Origin: an uncultured Oscillospiraceae bacterium | GTDB taxonomy: Bacteria; Bacillota; Clostridia; Oscillospirales; Oscillospiraceae | Assembly: GCA_902497145.1 (NCBI GenBank) | Contig: CABVDR010000090.1 | Location: 1-8,833 of the forward strand | DNA: 8,833 nucleotides | Direction of reading: 5' to 3' | Shown here: piece by piece, positions 6,061 to 8,833 of the stretch | Numbering within the stretch: the stretch's first letter is position 1 | How the letters are laid out: every line of letters starts with the position of its first letter | The notes under the pieces: model-generated | The model's input: only the letters and a program-made list of their open reading frames with translations | Databases searched by the model: none | Told to the model about the DNA's origin: nothing | Position numbers and translations under genes: made by a program

Positions 6061-7025
6061 CCGGCCTGAAAGACCAGTGCTTCGGCGTAGAAGTGGAGAT
6101 GACCGGTATCACCCGTAAGCAGGCCGCTCAAGCGCTGGCGGACTACTTTGGGACCATACCGAAAGCCAAAGGCGGCGTCTATGATACCTGGAAAGTGAAG
6201 GACCCCACGGGCAAGGAGTGGAAGCTGGTCAGCGACGCCAGCATTATTGGGGAGCAGTGGACCGGAACAGAGTATCTGGAAAATGACATCAAAGATTTTC
6301 GTGTGGAGCTGGTCACCCCCAAGCTGACCTATCCAGAACTCCCCAAACTCCAGGAGTGTATGCGGCGCCTAAAGCAGATCGGCGCCAAGGTCAATGACTC
6401 CTGTGGTATCCACGTTCATGTAGACGCCGCCAACCACAACCGGCAGAGTCTGAAGAACCTCATCAGCATCATGTACTCCAAAGAGGATCTTCTGTTTAAA
6501 GCCTTGCAGGTAAATGAGGTGCGGGCCATCCGTTTTTGTAAAAAGGTACGAGAACCTATGCTGCGGGAGGCCCGCCAGCTGCTCTCCGCAGAGGAGACTA
6601 CAGATCTGACTCAACTGGAGCAGATCTGGTATGAGGGCAATGTGAGCAGCAGTGATCACTATAACTGGACACGTTATTACGCACTGAACCTCCACTCCGT
6701 TTTTTACCGGGGCACGGTGGAGTGGCGGTGCTTCAACTCCACCCTGAACCCCGAACTGGCCGCTGCCTATGTGAACCTCTGTCTCGCCATGTCCGCCCAG
6801 GCCATCGCCCAGCGCAGCACCATCATGCGCAAGACCCACAGTGACAACGAGCTGTTCACCTTCCGGGTGTGGTTGGTGCGCCTGGGCCTCAATGGCGATG
6901 AGTTCAGGGAGACCCGCGATCTGCTGTTGGCGCATCTGGATGGAGATCGGGCCTGGCGCTTCGACAAGGACAGCTATGAAGTCAATCGAAACAAGAAGAA
7001 AAAACACCGTGAGGCGGAGAGGTGA
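6057..7025 (+). CDS. Amidoligase family protein (Amidoligase_2, PF12224-like)
   Basis: This encodes 322 residues from the ATG at 6057, overlapping the methyltransferase stop (ATGA). The family is related to glutamine-synthetase/ATP-grasp-type COOH-NH2 ligases that use ATP to form amide or isopeptide bonds. Visible signatures in order: FGVEVEM (9-15), W-LVSDASI (55-63), ELVTPKL (84-90), CGIHVHVDA (116-124), TRYYALNL (205-212) and GTVEWRCFNSTLN (219-231). The acidic residues of FG-E-E, the His pair of G-HVHVD and the Arg of VEWR are the expected nucleotide/metal-site residues, so the enzyme looks intact. The tail is basic (NKKKKHREAER). It is followed by a small protein gene and then a gamma-glutamylcyclotransferase; linkage of amidoligase with this cyclotransferase fold has been described in comparative genomic work on amidoligases (Iyer, Aravind and colleagues). 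The substrate is unknown. Confidence 0.92.
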   Translation: MTGLKDQCFGVEVEMTGITRKQAAQALADYFGTIPKAKGGVYDTWKVKDPTGKEWKLVSDASIIGEQWTGTEYLENDIKDFRVELVTPKLTYPELPKLQECMRRLKQIGAKVNDSCGIHVHVDAANHNRQSLKNLISIMYSKEDLLFKALQVNEVRAIRFCKKVREPMLREARQLLSAEETTDLTQLEQIWYEGNVSSSDHYNWTRYYALNLHSVFYRGTVEWRCFNSTLNPELAAAYVNLCLAMSAQAIAQRSTIMRKTHSDNELFTFRVWLVRLGLNGDEFRETRDLLLAHLDGDRAWRFDKDSYEVNRNKKKKHREAER

Positions 7026-7027
7026 CC

Positions 7028-7279
7028 ATGAAGATACGAATTGATGACACTATTTATGAGGGGACTGGGGCGGAGATCCTGGAACAGCTCCGGCTGGCCG
7101 CCTTTGACCCCACTGAGTTCCCGGACACGGAGAGCTATCTCTGGCAGCTCCGCAGCAGCTTCATCCGCATGACAGACCGGGACTGTGTCCTACCGGAGCA
7201 CGGCCTGGAGGAGCAGGCTCAAGCCCTGTTTGGGGAGCTGGCGAAAATCGGTGCGCTGGAGGTGCTGGAGGATGGCTGA
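7028..7279 (+). CDS. Small acidic protein between amidoligase and cyclotransferase
   Basis: This encodes 83 residues from the ATG at 7028, 6 nt after GGAGAGG. A GTG at 7022, overlapping the upstream stop as GTGA, would add only two residues and is also possible. The N-terminus MKIRIDDTIYEGTGAEILEQL looks like a beta hairpin followed by a helix; the rest is probably helical and acidic, ending in ALEVLEDG with a C-terminal glycine. I recognise no catalytic motif. I recall similar short proteins beside amidoligase genes in other gut mobile elements, but cannot name a family. Its position inside the trio suggests an adaptor or the substrate of the amidoligase; this is inference only. The downstream gene overlaps it by 8 bp. 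Confidence 0.85.
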   Translation: MKIRIDDTIYEGTGAEILEQLRLAAFDPTEFPDTESYLWQLRSSFIRMTDRDCVLPEHGLEEQAQALFGELAKIGALEVLEDG

Positions 7280-7802
7280 GGGGAAGCTGTATTTCGCCTA
7301 CGGGAGCAACATCAACCTGGATCAGATGGCCCAGCGCTGCCCAGACGCCCAGGTGGTTGGGCCGGTCATGCTGGAGAATTATGAACTTCTGTTCCGCGGC
7401 AATCTGCGGGGCGCCGGAGTAGCCACCATCGCTCCCAAAGAGGGGAGCACGGTACACGGTCTGCTGTGGAACATTACTCCAAAGTGCGAGCGCGCTCTGG
7501 ATTATTATGAGGGGTACCCCCGCCTGTATGGGAAGGAGCCGGTGACAGTCCGGGACCGCGAGGGACAGGAGCACACGGTCATGGCCTATGTGATGACGGA
7601 GCTGTGCAAGGAGCCATCCATCCCCTCCTTCTATTACTACGGCGGCATCCTGGAGGGCTACCGGCAGAACGGACTGCCCACACAGGCACTCAAGCAGGCA
7701 TGGGATCATTGCGTGGACGAGGTCCACCGGGAGACAGAGCGGATCAACCGCAGCGCCTGCGGCCAGCTCTCGTCCAGGAGTAAGAAAGGACGGGAGCGCT
7801 AA
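7272..7802 (+). CDS. Gamma-glutamylcyclotransferase (GGCT/AIG2-like) family protein
   Basis: This encodes 176 residues from the ATG at 7272; the in-frame ATG at 7185 would add an unrelated leader inside the previous gene. The fold is recognised by LYFAYGSNI (6-14, the substrate-binding YGSN loop), VHGLLWNI (61-68) and the catalytic acid region ALDYYEGYPRLY (75-86), in which Glu80 is the expected general acid/base. Members cleave gamma-glutamyl amide bonds by cyclising the glutamyl moiety to 5-oxoproline, or act on related isopeptide-like linkages. Residues 88-145 complete the barrel (VTVRDREG, AYVMTE, FYYYGGILEGY). The C-terminal 20 residues are basic. Placed with the amidoligase, it may reverse or trim the bond that enzyme makes. 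The active-site residues appear intact. Confidence 0.92.
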   Translation: MAEGKLYFAYGSNINLDQMAQRCPDAQVVGPVMLENYELLFRGNLRGAGVATIAPKEGSTVHGLLWNITPKCERALDYYEGYPRLYGKEPVTVRDREGQEHTVMAYVMTELCKEPSIPSFYYYGGILEGYRQNGLPTQALKQAWDHCVDEVHRETERINRSACGQLSSRSKKGRER

Positions 7803-7816
7803 ACTTCAAATCAGTC

Positions 7817-7822
7817 AGGAGG
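7817..7822 (+). promoter_or_regulatory. Ribosome binding site (AGGAGG)
   Basis: AGGAGG lies 8 nt upstream of the ATG at 7831, in the 28-bp gap 7803-7830. This is one of the few junctions here with independent, non-overlapping initiation. I see no promoter or terminator in the gap. Confidence 0.75.
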
Positions 7823-7830
7823 CAGAATCT

Positions 7831-8235
7831 ATGCCAAACAAAAGCATTTCCCTATCAGGGGAAGTACATATCAGCACAGAACAGGTTTATACCACCGTGG
7901 ACGCGCTGGAGGCGCTGAAGGCCATTGGTCTGGCCTATGGCCTCTACAGCCGCGCGGAGGAGCTCCACGGGCAGCGCGTCCACCTGATAGGCCGGGACGG
8001 ACATACCGCCCTGGTGGTGCAGGAGGATTTCAGTTGTCACGGAAGCCCCTGCTGGGAGACGGTTCGGACCTTGACCGAGGACCCGGCAGAGATCCAGCAG
8101 TACATGGCCTTTCGGGATGTGCTGCATATCGTCCAACAGCGGGACCGGGAGGAGCGGCTGCCCACAGAACAGCGGGCAAAGGACATCGCTCCTGAGCATC
8201 CACCCAAACAAGGCGGAAGATCCCATGAGCGATGA
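7831..8235 (+). CDS. Protein of unknown function (134 residues)
   Basis: The gene starts at the ATG at 7831 behind AGGAGG. Landmarks are an N-terminal stretch SISLSGEVHISTEQVYTT that may form beta strands, a helix (VDALEALKAIGLAYGLYSRAEELHG, about 23-47), a strand pair RVHLIGRDGHTALVVQED (49-66), then CHGSPCWETVR (69-79) with two cysteines, and a helical segment followed by a polar, probably disordered tail rich in Pro, Lys, Arg and Gln. No known family or catalytic motif is evident. The C-terminus contains the start of the next gene (11-bp overlap), so coupling with it is likely. It could be an accessory factor of the element; there is no direct evidence for a function. Confidence 0.82.
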   Translation: MPNKSISLSGEVHISTEQVYTTVDALEALKAIGLAYGLYSRAEELHGQRVHLIGRDGHTALVVQEDFSCHGSPCWETVRTLTEDPAEIQQYMAFRDVLHIVQQRDREERLPTEQRAKDIAPEHPPKQGGRSHER

Positions 8236-8719
8236 ACCGCACCAGTTCTTGACCAGCGGTGCGCTTGATGTCAACGACCTGTTCACGACAAAATTACAGG
8301 AGGGCGCCTGTGCGGCACATCTGCGTGGGGTGTTTACCAATACGGGCGAAGTCGAAATCACCCTGTTCAAGAAGAATGAGGAGCTGGCCTCCCCAGCGTT
8401 CCAGGCGGAATTGAACACCTTACTGGGAGCCCTTCGGGGAGACAACGGGCCGCTGCGGGATCTCCCTTCCATGCGGGCATATTGCAGCGCGCATCCCCAG
8501 GCCGTCATGTGTGGCAGACAAACCTTTTACGCATTCCGGATCGACACCAGCAAATACCGATATTATCTACGATTTTTCCCACAGCGGGAACTCCATAAAT
8601 TTTTTATCTTCTGCTACCAGACAGACCGGCTTCGGGAATATCTCCCCAAGCCGGATTTTCATTCCCTGTACAGGAAAAGAAATCATAAAAAGAAAGCCGA
8701 AAGGGGTGAAAGATCATAA
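8225..8719 (+). CDS. Protein of unknown function (164 residues)
   Basis: This starts at the ATG at 8225, overlapping the previous gene by 11 bp and preceded by AAGGCGGAAG. An in-frame ATG at 8117 would put a long leader entirely within the upstream gene and is rejected. Residues 1-20 are polar (SDEPHQFLTSGALDVNDLF); 30-60 contain a beta-rich part (AAHLRGVFTNTGEVEITLFKKNEEL); 100-140 are aromatic and basic (QTFYAFRIDTS, YRYYLRFFPQRELHKFFIFCYQT, LREYLPK), which might bind nucleic acid or partner protein, but this is only composition. The C-terminus (YRKRNHKKKAERGERS) is a strongly basic tail. No family is recognised. It ends in TAA overlapping the probable ATA start of the next gene. Confidence 0.82.
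   Translation: MSDEPHQFLTSGALDVNDLFTTKLQEGACAAHLRGVFTNTGEVEITLFKKNEELASPAFQAELNTLLGALRGDNGPLRDLPSMRAYCSAHPQAVMCGRQTFYAFRIDTSKYRYYLRFFPQRELHKFFIFCYQTDRLREYLPKPDFHSLYRKRNHKKKAERGERS
8700..8708 (+). promoter_or_regulatory. Ribosome binding site (AAAGGGGTG) pointing to a non-canonical start near 8716
   Basis: AAAGGGGTG resembles the consensus AAGGAGGTG and ends with its GGGG block at 8706. It lies 9 nt before the ATA at 8716 but 24 nt before the first canonical start (GTG 8731). This supports initiation at ATA, or at the adjacent ATC at 8713. Confidence 0.55.
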
Positions 8720-8833
8720 AGGTTTTAATCGTGGAGCCCATGAAACCCTGCTATGTGCGGGAGATCAGCGGGCTGAAAGATATGCAGGAAATCGTAGGCG
8801 GCCATATTGAAGCAATCTACCCATTCAAGGAGC
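8716..8833 (+). CDS. DUF3846 domain protein, 3'-truncated by the window edge
   Basis: The frame is open from the TGA at 8707-8709 to the window end. It encodes KVLIVEPMKPCYVREISGL followed by KDMQEIVGGHIEAIYPFKE. The pattern (K-L-VEP...PYV-EI--L---Q-IVGG-IE--YP) is the N-terminal signature of DUF3846, a small domain found in many Firmicutes mobile elements with no known biochemical role. Homologues, as I recall, begin with Met-Lys exactly where this sequence has ATA-AAG, so the start would be the ATA at 8716, overlapping the previous stop as ATAA. The first canonical start in this frame, GTG at 8731, would remove the first beta strand. About 39 residues are visible; the rest lies beyond the window. 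Confidence 0.8.
   Translation, partial: MKVLIVEPMKPCYVREISGLKDMQEIVGGHIEAIYPFKE

Noticed and set aside
7185..7271. Upstream ATG extension of the cyclotransferase
   Set aside because: The added residues are an Arg/Trp-rich shadow of the small-protein gene; the conserved domain begins right after the ATG at 7272.

Overview
The window is a GC-rich, gene-dense stretch from a mobile genetic element of a Firmicutes/Clostridia-type host. An Oscillospiraceae-like gut bacterium is my best guess; this rests on strong AAGGAGG-type Shine-Dalgarno sites, the base composition, and the gene set (ParM-like actin, ParR-like partner, C5-cytosine methyltransferase, amidoligase plus gamma-glutamylcyclotransferase, DUF4240, DUF3846). 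That mixture is typical of accessory modules of integrative and conjugative elements (ICEs) or large plasmids in such hosts. No relaxase, integrase, replication gene, att site, rRNA, tRNA, CRISPR array or insertion sequence lies inside the window, so the exact element type is not shown.

All 15 genes are on the + strand and are packed into what looks like one long operon. The largest gaps are about 75 bp (1082-1156) and 28 bp (7803-7830). Most junctions overlap (ATGA, GTGA, CTGA, ATAA, or 8-11 bp), so translational coupling is likely throughout. I saw no convincing promoter or terminator.

Layout: (1) 1-342, 3' part of an unknown helical protein. (2) 329-1081 and 1157-1900, a tandemly duplicated pair of about 250-residue proteins of unknown function; the duplication also carried along the tail of the preceding gene. 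(3) 1897-2310 and 2313-2945, two unknown proteins. (4) 2942-3661, a DUF4240 protein. (5) 3658-4596 and 4589-4888, a ParM-like actin ATPase and its small ParR-like partner, a type II partition module. (6) 4885-6060, an orphan C5-cytosine DNA methyltransferase that probably starts at a CTG codon. (7) 6057-7025, 7028-7279 and 7272-7802, an amidoligase, a small acidic protein and a gamma-glutamylcyclotransferase: a candidate isopeptide-forming/peptide-modifying module. (8) 7831-8235 and 8225-8719, two unknown proteins. (9) 8716 to the window end, the N-terminus of a DUF3846 protein that appears to start at a non-canonical ATA codon.

Taken together this reads as a maintenance and host-interaction module: partition (ParMR) keeps the element in the population, methylation may protect its DNA from restriction, and the amidoligase/cyclotransferase trio may modify a peptide or protein. 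The most interesting items are that trio, the two non-canonical starts at coupled junctions (CTGA and ATAA in place of ATGA), and the tandem duplication of the 250-residue gene.
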